From CALGDE01 sp964655355 (GTDB lineage: Bacteria > Cyanobacteriota > Cyanobacteriia > CACIAM-69d), in contig CAZZMD010000013.1 of assembly GCA_964655355.1 (NCBI GenBank), positions 1 to 64,000 on the forward strand: 64,000 bases of DNA, given 5' to 3'. A program made the position numbers and the translations under genes. Below are positions 9,248 through 17,709 of this stretch, piece after piece; within the stretch, counting starts at the first letter, position 1, and the number at the start of each line of letters is the position of its first letter. The notes below the pieces were generated by a model, which did no database searches, was not told where the DNA came from, and worked only from the letters and a program-made list of their open reading frames with translations.

Positions 9248-9670
9248 CTAAGGAGTCGCGGGGGCAATCGGTCGGGTGGCGATCGCCAGTTGAATCCCGG
9301 GCACGGTTTGAAGCTGATCCATGACGGCGACCACCTGGCCATGGCTCACCTGCTGGTCCGCATTGATCGCCACAATCAGCGTCTGATCCCCCTGTTTTTT
9401 CTGGGCAATTTGGGCGGCGAGATCGGCCAGGGAAATGGGTTGACGGTCTAGGGCGATCGCCCCATCCGCCTGGATCGTAATGGTGGTCTCGGGGGCGGCC
9501 TGTCCCGATCCTTGACCCGCTTCCGGTAAATTCATGGGCAATCCCTGCCAGCGGGAGAGGAATAGAGTCGACACAATAAAAAACGCCAGGATTGAAAACA
9601 ACACATCCACCATCGGCGTCAAATTAATCGATGGGGGGGCCTGCTCCTCGGGCTCATCCAGAAATGACAA
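9248..9670 (-). CDS. exbD: ExbD/TolR-family biopolymer transport protein
   Basis: This 140-residue protein has one N-terminal membrane helix (about residues 22-42) preceded by the family motif INLTPMVDVLFSILAFF. The Asp in VDVLF is the proton-path residue of ExbD/TolR. A periplasmic domain follows. With ExbB it forms an inner-membrane proton channel that energises TonB-dependent outer-membrane uptake or Tol-type functions. The start overlaps the end of exbB by 17 bases, indicating translational coupling. No tonB or receptor gene is in the window. Confidence 0.93.
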   Translation of the reverse strand: MSFLDEPEEQAPPSINLTPMVDVLFSILAFFIVSTLFLSRWQGLPMNLPEAGQGSGQAAPETTITIQADGAIALDRQPISLADLAAQIAQKKQGDQTLIVAINADQQVSHGQVVAVMDQLQTVPGIQLAIATRPIAPATP

Positions 9671-10310
9671 AGGGATCCTCTCCTCGGCTAACGGCGGACT
9701 TCTCGTAGTGGTTACGGTATAACAGCTCCCATTGCCCGATCGCGTCGGCCATGCCCCGCATTTGTCGTTTCGCTAAGCTGCGGAAAATATTGCCCGCCAC
9801 CAAGGCAATCATCGCCACAATCAATCCGGTGGCCGTAGACCCCAATGCTTCGCCAATGCCGCTGCCGACGCCAGCCCCCGCCGCTTCCAGATTGCCCAAA
9901 GGCAGGGCGGCAAATGACTGCATCAGACCGAGGATGGTACCCAGCAGCCCCAAAAGAGGGGAAATATTAACGATGGTGTCGAAGACGGTTTGATAGCGCC
10001 GTAAATTTTGGATTTCCCCTTGGGCGGCGGCTTCTAGGGCGAGGCGGAATTCCTGGGGGGTGGGATGATCCAACGACAGGGCCGCCCAAAAAATGCGGGC
10101 GATCGGTAAATCCTGGGTTTGACGCAGGGTGGCCGCCACGGCGATGGGATCTTCTCGGTAATTCAGCAAAATCTCGCGGGTGAAGGGAATTTGTCGCTGG
10201 ATCAGTCGCCACCAAAATCGCGATCGCTCCCCAACCAAAATCACCGTCACCAAGGCACAGCCCACCAGGGGATACATCACAATCCCGCCGTCCGTGAACC
10301 AGTTGCCCAT
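9654..10310 (-). CDS. exbB: ExbB/TolQ/MotA-family proton channel protein
   Basis: The protein has about 218 residues from the ATG at 10310 (MGNWFTDGGIVMYPLVG); a GTG start at 10370 would add 20 unlikely residues. It has three membrane helices: one near the N-terminus, and a pair at about residues 110-130 and 150-175. The signature NISPLLGLLGTILGLMQSF precedes helix 2 and GEALGSTATGLIVAMIAL forms helix 3. It is the channel partner of the overlapping exbD. An AGGGG sits 10 bases before the chosen ATG. Confidence 0.93.
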   Translation of the reverse strand: MGNWFTDGGIVMYPLVGCALVTVILVGERSRFWWRLIQRQIPFTREILLNYREDPIAVAATLRQTQDLPIARIFWAALSLDHPTPQEFRLALEAAAQGEIQNLRRYQTVFDTIVNISPLLGLLGTILGLMQSFAALPLGNLEAAGAGVGSGIGEALGSTATGLIVAMIALVAGNIFRSLAKRQMRGMADAIGQWELLYRNHYEKSAVSRGEDPFVISG

Positions 10311-10521
10311 GCCGTGTTTTCCCCTATTCCGCGCGACGACCCATGGGGTTTTTCTAGCATGACTTTCCACTCCGTCGATTGACGAGTTCTAGGGATCGTC
10401 ATTAGTATTAGGTTAAATTAAGCGACCGTGAAGAAATGTTAAGTAAGTCAGGGATGACCTCTGCCCAGCCATTTCTAGCGGAGATCAAAAGCATTGTTTA
10501 TAGGCAACTGGGATCGAAGCT

Positions 10522-11325
10522 ATGGGGCAACGGGTTAAGCAGTGGGTTATGCGGTCATCCTTGGCTGTGATGTTGATGGTGTGTAGCTGGGCGATCGCCC
10601 CGGCGGCCCAGGCCTATGACAATCCAGACTTGCTGCCTGAGGATCCCATTGCCGTGGTGGATCTGGCGAATTTTATTCCCGATGGTCAGGAGAGAACCTT
10701 AGTCGAGAAACTGGAAGAGTTTGAGGATGCGACGGGGTGGAAGCTGCGAGTGCTCACTCAGTTCGACCAGACGCCGGGGCGCGCCGTGATCGATTTTTGG
10801 GGTTTGGATAATAAAAGCCTGTTGCTGATTGCCGATGCCCGGGGCGGTAATGTCCTGAATTTCAATGTGGGGGATTCGTTCTATGAGTTGATGCCCCGCA
10901 CCTTCTGGATTGAGCTGCAGACTCGCTATGGCAATCAGTTTTTTGTGCGGGATAACGGCGAAAACCAGGCGATCGTGGAGTCTCTGGATTCCGTAATGGG
11001 CTGCGTTACCCAGGGCGGCTGTCAGTTTGTGCCCGGTTTACCCCAGGAACAATGGATTCTAACCCTGATCACCTCCGTCGTTGGCGGCGTTATTTGTGGT
11101 TTTGCAGCGCACCCTCGCAAAGAGGATCAGGTGATTGCTTGGCAGTGGGCGCTGATTCTCTCGCCCCTGTGGGGAATTTTGTTTATTGCTTTCGGCATCG
11201 CCCCGGTGATTTCCCGCACCAGCGATTGGTTACCCTTGGTGCGCAATATCTCCGGCTTTGCGATCGGTGCCCTCGCGGCCTTCTTGACCCCCGTCTTTGG
11301 TCCCCCGAAGCCCTCTAAATCCTAG
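10522..11325 (+). CDS. psb32: TPM-domain protein Psb32, photosystem II repair factor
   Basis: This 267-residue protein starts with a signal peptide ending in AAQAYDNP, so the mature chain begins in the thylakoid lumen or periplasm. The TPM (DUF477) domain at about 45-165 contains WKLRVLTQFDQTPGRAV and NVGDSFYELMPRTFW. The C-terminal 90 residues hold three membrane helices (WILTLITSVVGGVICGFA, LILSPLWGILFIAFG and a last one). This architecture matches cyanobacterial Psb32, reported to protect photosystem II from photodamage and aid repair. The gene opposes exbB, with a 211-base divergent promoter region. A 15-base motif at 10430-10444 in that spacer recurs upstream of fbaA. Confidence 0.9.
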   Translation: MGQRVKQWVMRSSLAVMLMVCSWAIAPAAQAYDNPDLLPEDPIAVVDLANFIPDGQERTLVEKLEEFEDATGWKLRVLTQFDQTPGRAVIDFWGLDNKSLLLIADARGGNVLNFNVGDSFYELMPRTFWIELQTRYGNQFFVRDNGENQAIVESLDSVMGCVTQGGCQFVPGLPQEQWILTLITSVVGGVICGFAAHPRKEDQVIAWQWALILSPLWGILFIAFGIAPVISRTSDWLPLVRNISGFAIGALAAFLTPVFGPPKPSKS

Positions 11326-11381
11326 GGGCAGCCCTAGGACCAGGTTCTAGAAACAGTCCCACAGGGTAACCGGTACCAGCC

Positions 11382-11774
11382 ATGTCAATGCCATCCCAGT
11401 TCAAATTCAACGGGGTGGCATTTGCCATTTTTATTGCCCTGTTCATCGTCGAAGTCCTGATCGCCCTGTTTGTGGACGACGGATTTATCCGCCCCATTTT
11501 GGGGGATGTGCTGGTGGTGATTTTAATATTTTTCTTTTTGCGAGCCTTCCTAACGGCGAAAACCCAGTGGCTTGCCCTCGGTACGCTGGCATTTTCTTGG
11601 TCCGTGGAGCTGGCGCAATATTTTCGGGTGGTGCACCTCTTGGGCTGGCAAGACAATGCGATCGCCCGCACGATAATCGGAACCGTTTTCGACTGGAAAG
11701 ATTTGTTGGCTTATACCGTCGGCGTGGCGATCGCCGCCATCATCGACAAACGCTGGATACGCCGTCAGCCCTAA
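11382..11774 (+). CDS. DUF2809 family small membrane protein
   Basis: This 130-residue protein has four predicted membrane helices. The segment SWSVELAQYFRVVHLLGWQ, followed by DWKDLLAYTVGVAIAA, is characteristic of the DUF2809 family. Function is unknown. It follows psb32 on the same strand after a 56-base gap and may be cotranscribed with it. Confidence 0.82.
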   Translation: MSMPSQFKFNGVAFAIFIALFIVEVLIALFVDDGFIRPILGDVLVVILIFFFLRAFLTAKTQWLALGTLAFSWSVELAQYFRVVHLLGWQDNAIARTIIGTVFDWKDLLAYTVGVAIAAIIDKRWIRRQP

Positions 11775-11812
11775 TAGCCCCGGTGATCCCCCATTTTTTC
11801 TTAAGTAATTGA

Positions 11813-11940
11813 GAAGAAATGTTAAGTCAGTAATGCAAGAAATCTTAAAGACAAAACCGAAAATTGTCCTAAGATTGAAGCCAAGGCATAGACGAATCGG
11901 CTAATTAGCCATCTATTCGGTCAAAAATAATATTAGGAGG
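11813..11940 (+). promoter_or_regulatory. fbaA leader: nested dyad and Shine-Dalgarno
   Basis: The fbaA upstream region contains the 15-mer GAAGAAATGTTAAGT at 11813-11827, which also occurs upstream of psb32. A nested dyad follows: CGAAT at 11893-11897, the 12-base perfect palindrome GGCTAATTAGCC at 11899-11910, and ATTCG at 11915-11919. A strong AGGAGG lies about 8 bases before the fbaA ATG. The dyad could be an operator or a leader hairpin; no regulator is assigned. Confidence 0.5.
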
Positions 11941-11947
11941 AGATCCC

Positions 11948-13030
11948 ATGGCGCTAGTCCCCATGCGATTGCTGCTGGATCACGCTGCAGAGAACGGCTA
12001 CGGTATTCCCGCGTTCAACGTCAACAACATGGAGCAGATCCTGTCGATCATGCAGGCTGCCTCCGAAACCAATAGCCCTGTGATTTTGCAGGCGTCCCGT
12101 GGTGCTCGTAGTTACGCTGGTGAGAACTTCCTGCGTCACTTGGTTTTGGCGGCGATCGAAACCTACCCCGAAATTCCTGTTGTGATGCACCAGGACCACG
12201 GCAACAGCCCCGCCACCTGCTACTCCGCGATTCGCAATGGTTTCACCAGCGTGATGATGGACGGCTCCTTGGAGGCAGACGCAAAAACCCCCGCAAGCTT
12301 TGATTACAACGTCAGCGTTACCGCTGAGGTGGTGAAGGTGGCTCACTCTGTGGGTGCCAGTGTTGAAGGTGAGTTGGGCTGCTTGGGCTCCTTGGAAACC
12401 GGTAAGGGTGAAGCTGAGGATGGCCACGGTTTCGAGGGCGCTCTGAGCAAGGATCAGTTGTTGACCGATCCCACTGAAGCGGTTGAGTTCGTTGAGCGCA
12501 CTCAGGTGGATGCTCTGGCTGTGGCGATCGGGACCAGCCACGGTGCTTACAAGTTCACCCGTAAGCCTACCGGTGAAGTGTTGGCCATCAGCCGCATCGA
12601 AGAGATCCACAGCAAGTTGCCCAACACCCACTTGGTGATGCACGGTTCTTCTTCCGTGCCCCAAGAGTGGTTGGATATGATCAACGCCCACGGCGGTGCG
12701 ATTCCTGAGACCTATGGTGTTCCCGTTGAGGAAATCCAGAAGGGGATCAAGTCTGGTGTTCGTAAGGTGAACATCGACACCGATAACCGCTTGGCTATCA
12801 CGGCGGCTATCCGTGAAGCGGCGACTGCGGATCCCAAGAACTTTGATCCCCGCCACTTCCTGAAGCCTTCCATCAAGTACATGAAGCAGGTGTGCGCCGA
12901 TCGCTATCAGCAGTTCGGTACCGCCGGTAACGCGACCAAGATCAAGCAAATTGGCTTGGATGATTTCGCGGCTAAGTATGCTAGCGGCGAGTTGACCGCT
13001 AAGACCGACAAGGCTGTCGTTAGCGTCTAA
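11948..13030 (+). CDS. fbaA: Fructose-bisphosphate aldolase, class II
   Basis: This Zn2+-dependent aldolase interconverts fructose 1,6-bisphosphate (and sedoheptulose 1,7-bisphosphate in Calvin-cycle variants) with triose phosphates. The 360 residues fit the Calvin-cycle subtype. Zn-ligand motifs are visible: VVMHQDHGNS, VEGELGCLGSLETG, HGAYKF and VMHGSSSVP, and GVRKVNIDTDNR binds phosphate. Codon use is strongly biased, as expected for a highly expressed gene. A strong Shine-Dalgarno and structured leader lie upstream, and two terminator hairpins follow. Confidence 0.98.
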   Translation: MALVPMRLLLDHAAENGYGIPAFNVNNMEQILSIMQAASETNSPVILQASRGARSYAGENFLRHLVLAAIETYPEIPVVMHQDHGNSPATCYSAIRNGFTSVMMDGSLEADAKTPASFDYNVSVTAEVVKVAHSVGASVEGELGCLGSLETGKGEAEDGHGFEGALSKDQLLTDPTEAVEFVERTQVDALAVAIGTSHGAYKFTRKPTGEVLAISRIEEIHSKLPNTHLVMHGSSSVPQEWLDMINAHGGAIPETYGVPVEEIQKGIKSGVRKVNIDTDNRLAITAAIREAATADPKNFDPRHFLKPSIKYMKQVCADRYQQFGTAGNATKIKQIGLDDFAAKYASGELTAKTDKAVVSV

Positions 13031-13051
13031 TTCTGACCTGTGATGACTGAT

Positions 13052-13079
13052 GGGGATCGGGCATTTTTGCCCTGATCCC
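13052..13079 (+). terminator. Hairpin immediately downstream of fbaA
   Basis: GGGGATCGGGCA pairs with TGCCCTGATCCC around a TTTT loop, 21 bases past the fbaA stop. No T-run follows. It may act with the stronger terminator 15 bases further on, or protect the fbaA mRNA 3' end. Confidence 0.6.
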
Positions 13080-13093
13080 TGCGGCTAATCAAT

Positions 13094-13136
13094 AAAAAAC
13101 TGCGGTTGTGACTCTAGGGTCTGACCGCAGTTTTTT
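13094..13136. terminator. Strong bidirectional Rho-independent terminator
   Basis: AAAAAACTGCGGT at 13094-13106 pairs perfectly with ACCGCAGTTTTTT at 13124-13136 across a 17-base loop. The A6/T6 ends provide a T-run on both strands. It therefore serves both fbaA (+) and the convergent coiled-coil gene (-). Confidence 0.93.
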
Positions 13137-13167
13137 ATGGGATGTTTTGCCGGCGCTAAGGTTGACG

Positions 13168-15207
13168 TTAGGAGAAGTGGGGTAACTCGACTGCGGCGAG
13201 GGATTCGCGTTTCAGGGGGGAGGCGAGGTCTGGGGCTAAGGGTGATGGTGATGCGGAATCGGTGGCGATCGCCGCCTCAGACTCAATTTCCGGCTCAACA
13301 GTCGCCTCGGACGCAGGATTATGGGCAACGGGAGCTGATATGGGATCTGATGTCGTTTGCGGCGGGCGTGCCACTGTCTGGGGGGCTTCGAGTCCCTGAA
13401 GATTGAGCAGTTCTGCCCCCAGGGATAGCAGATTGGACAGGGGGTGCGTTAGCGGCTGTTCCAATGGGGGCGCTTGGGGGGGCTCAGGCATTGTTTGAGG
13501 GGCTTGGATCGGGGGGGCGATCGCCTCAATCGGCATCTCAACCGGTGCCTCTATCGGTGTCTCAATGGGGGCTGCTTCTTCCGCTTCCGCGATCACATCC
13601 CCTTCGATGGCTTCCACTTCCTCAATGTCGGGGATCGCGTCCGAGGGTTGGGAAACGCCCGAGTTTAGGTCGGTTGATTCTTCTAAGCTCCAATCCAAGA
13701 GGGCGACGATGTCGGACGGGGAGATCTCTACCGGTTCGGGGGTTGGTTCTTCGATATCGGCATCGGTGATTTCCCCAATCGGCGGCAACGTTATGGGTGT
13801 GTGGGCGATGCCTGCCATGGGGATCGACGGATAAATCGTTTGGATTTCCTCTGGGGGGCTGGGGTCAGCAGCTTCCACTTCTGGGGCTAGGCCTGCGACG
13901 GTTGGGGGGGCGATCGCCGATGGGGCGCTGTCTACGCTGGGAGCCTCTGGCGTGGTGGTATCAGCGGCGGTATCGGCGGCGGTATCGGTGGTGGTATCAA
14001 TGGACCAGGGTTGGATACTGCCCTGGGGGAGTTGGAGGGGGGCGTCTGCGTCGGATAGTTCAGCCGTGAGATTTAGGTCGAGGCACCGTTCCAGGGCTGA
14101 CCGGAAATGGAGGGTTTGGCGCTGTTGGCGGTTGAGGCGCGATTGCAGCTCCTGGCAGTTGGCTTCGGTTTGGGCGATCGCGGCGTCTTGGTTGAGCGAT
14201 CGCTGTTGCAGTTGGTGACAGGTTTCTTCTAAATGGCTGATGCGGGTTTGGCTGTTGTCTAGCTCCTGGGTCAGGGTTTCGACGACCACTTGATAGCGCG
14301 ATACTTCCCGCTGGGTGTCCTCCAGGGTGCCCTGTAAATGCGCCGCTAATTGCTGGGCATTGGCCAGTTCCTGGGCTTGGCGCTGCAAAATATCACCGGA
14401 TTTTTCCAGCTCCGTTAAAATACGATCCGCTTCGGTTTGGGTTTGCTGGAGTGCTTGATGGGTTTCCTCCAGCTCCTGGGTTTGCCGCTCAATTAAGCTT
14501 TCCTGGGTTTGCGATCGCATCATCTGCAATTCCAGGGTGGCTTGGCATTCCTGGAGCAGCTCTTCCATCTGGGCGATGTGCTCATAGAGCTGTCGGTTCT
14601 CTGCCCGGAGTTGTGCCACCTCTGCGTTGGGTTGATGCAGGGTTTCGGCTTCGTAGGATTGGGTTTGTTCTAAAGTTTGTTCTAAAGGCTGCTGGGGGGG
14701 CTGCTGGAGCGTTGGGGCTTCCGGTAATGGCTCCGGCAGGGGGGGCACTGATAAATCTGGCGCTTCCGCAAAGGGAGCTTGAACGACCGCCTCTGCTGCT
14801 TCTGGTGCTTCTTCCGCCTCTGAAGTGTCTGCGATATCTGCTGTATATGCGATGTCTGTGGGGGCGTCTGATTCCTCGGGGATTTCTGCTTGGAAATCGT
14901 CAGCAGCAGGAGGCGTCAGAGGTTGAATGATGGGGAGTTGGGGGGCGCTGGCTTGGGGCGATCGCTCCGAGGGTTGGAGAGAGGGCTGAGCAGAGGGCTG
15001 GGCATTCCAGAAGCCAGATGAAACGGACCAATCCTGAGACGCTGCCGTTTCTGGGGGAGTCTCTCCCGCTTGGGGATTTGGGGTAGATGTCTCGTTGGGG
15101 GATCCATCGTTCGATGACCCATCATTTGGCGTAGAACCGGATGGCGTAGAACCGGACCCCGATGCCGAAAAGAATCCGGTGGAAAATCGTTGCTGAGAGT
15201 CGTCCAT
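13168..15207 (-). CDS. Large acidic coiled-coil protein of unknown function
   Basis: The protein has about 679 residues from the ATG at 15207 (MDDSQQRFSTGFFSASG); a GTG at 15282 would add an unlikely 25-residue extension. The N-terminal 190 residues are disordered and rich in Pro, Gln, Ser and Glu. Residues about 190-380 form a long coiled coil (LRAENRQLYEHIAQMEELLQ onward). The rest is acidic low-complexity sequence, with a Thr/Asp/Ala repeat (TTTDTAADTAADTTT) encoded by a short DNA repeat near 13960-14000. No signal peptide, membrane helix or enzyme motif was seen. It may be a scaffold, but no function is assigned. Confidence 0.72.
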   Translation of the reverse strand: MDDSQQRFSTGFFSASGSGSTPSGSTPNDGSSNDGSPNETSTPNPQAGETPPETAASQDWSVSSGFWNAQPSAQPSLQPSERSPQASAPQLPIIQPLTPPAADDFQAEIPEESDAPTDIAYTADIADTSEAEEAPEAAEAVVQAPFAEAPDLSVPPLPEPLPEAPTLQQPPQQPLEQTLEQTQSYEAETLHQPNAEVAQLRAENRQLYEHIAQMEELLQECQATLELQMMRSQTQESLIERQTQELEETHQALQQTQTEADRILTELEKSGDILQRQAQELANAQQLAAHLQGTLEDTQREVSRYQVVVETLTQELDNSQTRISHLEETCHQLQQRSLNQDAAIAQTEANCQELQSRLNRQQRQTLHFRSALERCLDLNLTAELSDADAPLQLPQGSIQPWSIDTTTDTAADTAADTTTPEAPSVDSAPSAIAPPTVAGLAPEVEAADPSPPEEIQTIYPSIPMAGIAHTPITLPPIGEITDADIEEPTPEPVEISPSDIVALLDWSLEESTDLNSGVSQPSDAIPDIEEVEAIEGDVIAEAEEAAPIETPIEAPVEMPIEAIAPPIQAPQTMPEPPQAPPLEQPLTHPLSNLLSLGAELLNLQGLEAPQTVARPPQTTSDPISAPVAHNPASEATVEPEIESEAAIATDSASPSPLAPDLASPLKRESLAAVELPHFS

Positions 15208-15589
15208 AGTTCGTAATCCCTGTGCCCTGAGCCGCAATGTCACCGTGTCACCGCCTTGCACCCCGTTGCGCGAGGGGGCCACGTTAGGGAGACCGATTGG
15301 GGTAATCGCGGGACCGATGAGGGTGGGGGCAGATTATCCCAGGGGCGACCTACGGGCGTGGGGCAATAACGGGCAGGCGGACTGTATGGTTCTTCTAACC
15401 TACCCTGCTGATTGTGCTTGTCAAGGGATTGGGGGTCTGGGAAGGGCTCTTCAATGCAGATTTAGCCTGGCATTGAGACTGCTTCGAAAAGTGCACAAGA
15501 TTCTGAAGATTTGATAACTGGCATAGGCGATCGCATGGCTACCGTCACCCCCGTCAGGATTGAAACAGAGCGTATCTGGGGGAAAACGA
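15208..15589. other. Divergent intergenic region
   Basis: This 382-base region separates the coiled-coil gene (-) from the membrane gene at 15590 (+). It should contain both promoters. No repeat, hairpin, RNA gene or convincing short gene was recognised. A HIP1-like site lies near 15527. Confidence 0.5.
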
Positions 15590-16396
15590 ATGGTATCGGG
15601 TCAAGAATTGCGATCGCTGGGGAGTTTTGGCACGGGGTTAGCCTTTATCGCGTTGATCGTATTTGCGGTGCTGAAATGGGTGGGGGTGCCCGCTGGAAGT
15701 TTATTGGATTGGATTATTGGGCTGGCTAGTTTCTGGTGGTTGTTAGTAATCGTTACCGTGCCCTGGAATGTGCATTTCACGGCTAAGCAAGCCCTGGCGA
15801 GTGCCCACCAATCCCGCGATCGCAATTTGCCCGTTAATCCTGAGCGTCTGGCCTACGTGCAAAAAATTGCCAAGCGATCCCTGGTGGTGGCGATCGCATT
15901 GCATTTGATCTCGGCGATCGTGCTTTATTTGCTGGCGGCAACGGGGATCAGCTCCATTGGCTATTTCAGTAGCATCGCCGCCCTGTTGTTGACGGGATTA
16001 CGCCCCGCCGTGGTGTTCTATAGCTACCTGGCAAACCAGCTCAAATCCATCGAAAAAGAATTTAAATATCCCCGGGATGACGTGCTGAAGCTGATGGGGG
16101 AAGTGGCAGAAATGAAAGGGGTGATTGAAGATCTCAAACATCGGGCGACTGCTCTGGAACGGGAGTTGGATGGCGATCGCGATACTTCTTTTGCGGCGCA
16201 GCAATATCGTCGGGTCACGGCCCTGACCACGGATCTTCAGGATCTCAGCGCCGACCATCGCCAGCTCGCCGCCCAGAACCAGGCGGACCATGCCCACTTG
16301 CAAGCCGAAGCTCGGGATGCGATCGCCCAAATCACCGCCGACGGTCAATTCCTGGAAAACGTCCGCGACATTATCCGCTTTATCAAATCTGCCTAG
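15590..16396 (+). CDS. Membrane protein with C-terminal coiled coil, unknown function
   Basis: The chosen ATG at 15590 (MVSGQELRSLG) has a GGGG purine stretch about 7 bases upstream and gives 268 residues; a TTG at 15560 is the alternative. Four hydrophobic helices lie within residues 10-145 (LAFIALIVFAVLKWVG, FWWLLVIVTVPW and two more). They are followed by a helical coiled-coil tail of about 115 residues that probably faces the cytoplasm. No family was recognised. The next gene, ftsX, is on the same strand 132 bases downstream. Confidence 0.72.
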   Translation: MVSGQELRSLGSFGTGLAFIALIVFAVLKWVGVPAGSLLDWIIGLASFWWLLVIVTVPWNVHFTAKQALASAHQSRDRNLPVNPERLAYVQKIAKRSLVVAIALHLISAIVLYLLAATGISSIGYFSSIAALLLTGLRPAVVFYSYLANQLKSIEKEFKYPRDDVLKLMGEVAEMKGVIEDLKHRATALERELDGDRDTSFAAQQYRRVTALTTDLQDLSADHRQLAAQNQADHAHLQAEARDAIAQITADGQFLENVRDIIRFIKSA

Positions 16397-16528
16397 AACC
16401 AGCGTCAGTCCCCCTTCCGATTAACTGAGATCCTGGTACATCCCGGAAATCTGGCCTAGATTTGGATCGCGTGTTGCATACCGGCACGCATACATCAGCA
16501 TTTGGCAGGACCGGGCGGGGCGATCGCA

Positions 16529-17461
16529 ATGTGGGATGGACTAACCCGATGGGGATATCTTTGGCAGGAAACCTGGCGCGGTTTCCGACGGGGGGGCTGG
16601 ATGAATTGGGCGGCCGTCGCCACCGTTGCTGTTTCCCTATTTTTATTGGGGACCAGTTTGCAGGCGTCTTGGCACCTGGAACGGTTGTTGAATGAATTTG
16701 GCAGCCAGCTCGAAATTTCCGTTTATGTGCAACCTCAGGTTGATCCCGCCCCCGTTCAGAACACCATTGAGCAACTGCCGGAGGTGGCCACGGTGACCCT
16801 GGTCCCCCGGGAGACCGCCTGGGAAGACCTGGTGAAGGAGTTGGGGATTTCTAATATTGAGGTGGCAACCCAGCAGTTGGAGGGTAACCCGCTGTTGGAT
16901 GAGTTGAAAGTAAAAGTTAATGCGCCGGAGATGGCCCCCACAGTGGCGGGGCAGGTGGAGGCGATCGCCGGGGTGGAGGATACCCGCTATGTGGCGGAGG
17001 TGGTGACCCGGTTGCGGGAGGTGAATGAGCTGTTGACCTGGGTTGGCTTAGGGGCCATTGTCCTGGTGATTTCGGCGGCGATCGCCACGACGATGACCAC
17101 GATTCGGTTGGTGGTGTCGGCCCGCAGTCAGGAGATTGAAATTATGCGCTTAGTCGGGGCAACGCGGGGATGGATTTATCTGCCGTTTTTGCTCCAGGGG
17201 GCGGTGTTTGGGCTCCAGGGGGGATTGCTCGCTTGGGGGGCGATCGCCCTGATTCAGCAGGTATTGCGATCAGTTCTTAGCAATCAGCCTAGTTTTTTAC
17301 AATTCTTAGCTCGGGAGCTGCCCTTAACTTCCCGTGAGACGCTGCTATTGCTGGTGGTGCTGCTGAGTTTCGGCACTGGGGTTGGGTTGGTGGCGAGTGC
17401 TTTAGCCGTCCGTCGGACTAAGGCTGAGGTGGATAGTGAACAGGTTGCTTGGACCGTTTAA
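16529..17461 (+). CDS. ftsX: Cell-division permease-like protein FtsX
   Basis: FtsX pairs with the ATPase FtsE in the divisome and regulates peptidoglycan hydrolases. From the ATG at 16529 (MWDGLTRWGYLWQET) the protein has about 310 residues. Helix 1 is at about 25-45. An extracytoplasmic domain of about 120 residues follows (LEISVYVQPQV to YVAEVVTRLREV). Three more helices form the FtsX/MacB permease domain, with the conserved EIEIMRLVGATRGWIYLPF between the first two. ftsE is not adjacent. A TTG at 16502 is the alternative start. Confidence 0.93.
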   Translation: MWDGLTRWGYLWQETWRGFRRGGWMNWAAVATVAVSLFLLGTSLQASWHLERLLNEFGSQLEISVYVQPQVDPAPVQNTIEQLPEVATVTLVPRETAWEDLVKELGISNIEVATQQLEGNPLLDELKVKVNAPEMAPTVAGQVEAIAGVEDTRYVAEVVTRLREVNELLTWVGLGAIVLVISAAIATTMTTIRLVVSARSQEIEIMRLVGATRGWIYLPFLLQGAVFGLQGGLLAWGAIALIQQVLRSVLSNQPSFLQFLARELPLTSRETLLLLVVLLSFGTGVGLVASALAVRRTKAEVDSEQVAWTV

Positions 17462-17709
17462 AAAAGCACTGTTGGGGCGTTTAGGGGGCTCCTACCTCTG
17501 CTCCGATTGGGGCGGGGGCGATCGCCCAATTTCTGCCGGGGATGTCTTGGCGGTCTTTGGATTGATTTGCTACACCTGAGAAACGTCAATCGGCGGCCAG
17601 GGGATAGACAGCTTAGATGGATCCCGACCCGCTCCAATTGGCCCCGGCGGTCTCGGGACTGCTGCGATCGCGATGAACCCTGTAATTCTTCAATTTCTAG
17701 ATAAAAATT

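Noticed and set aside
11954..12949. 331-codon minus-strand frame opposite fbaA
   Set aside because: It is a shadow of a highly biased, highly expressed gene. The translation has no family resemblance.
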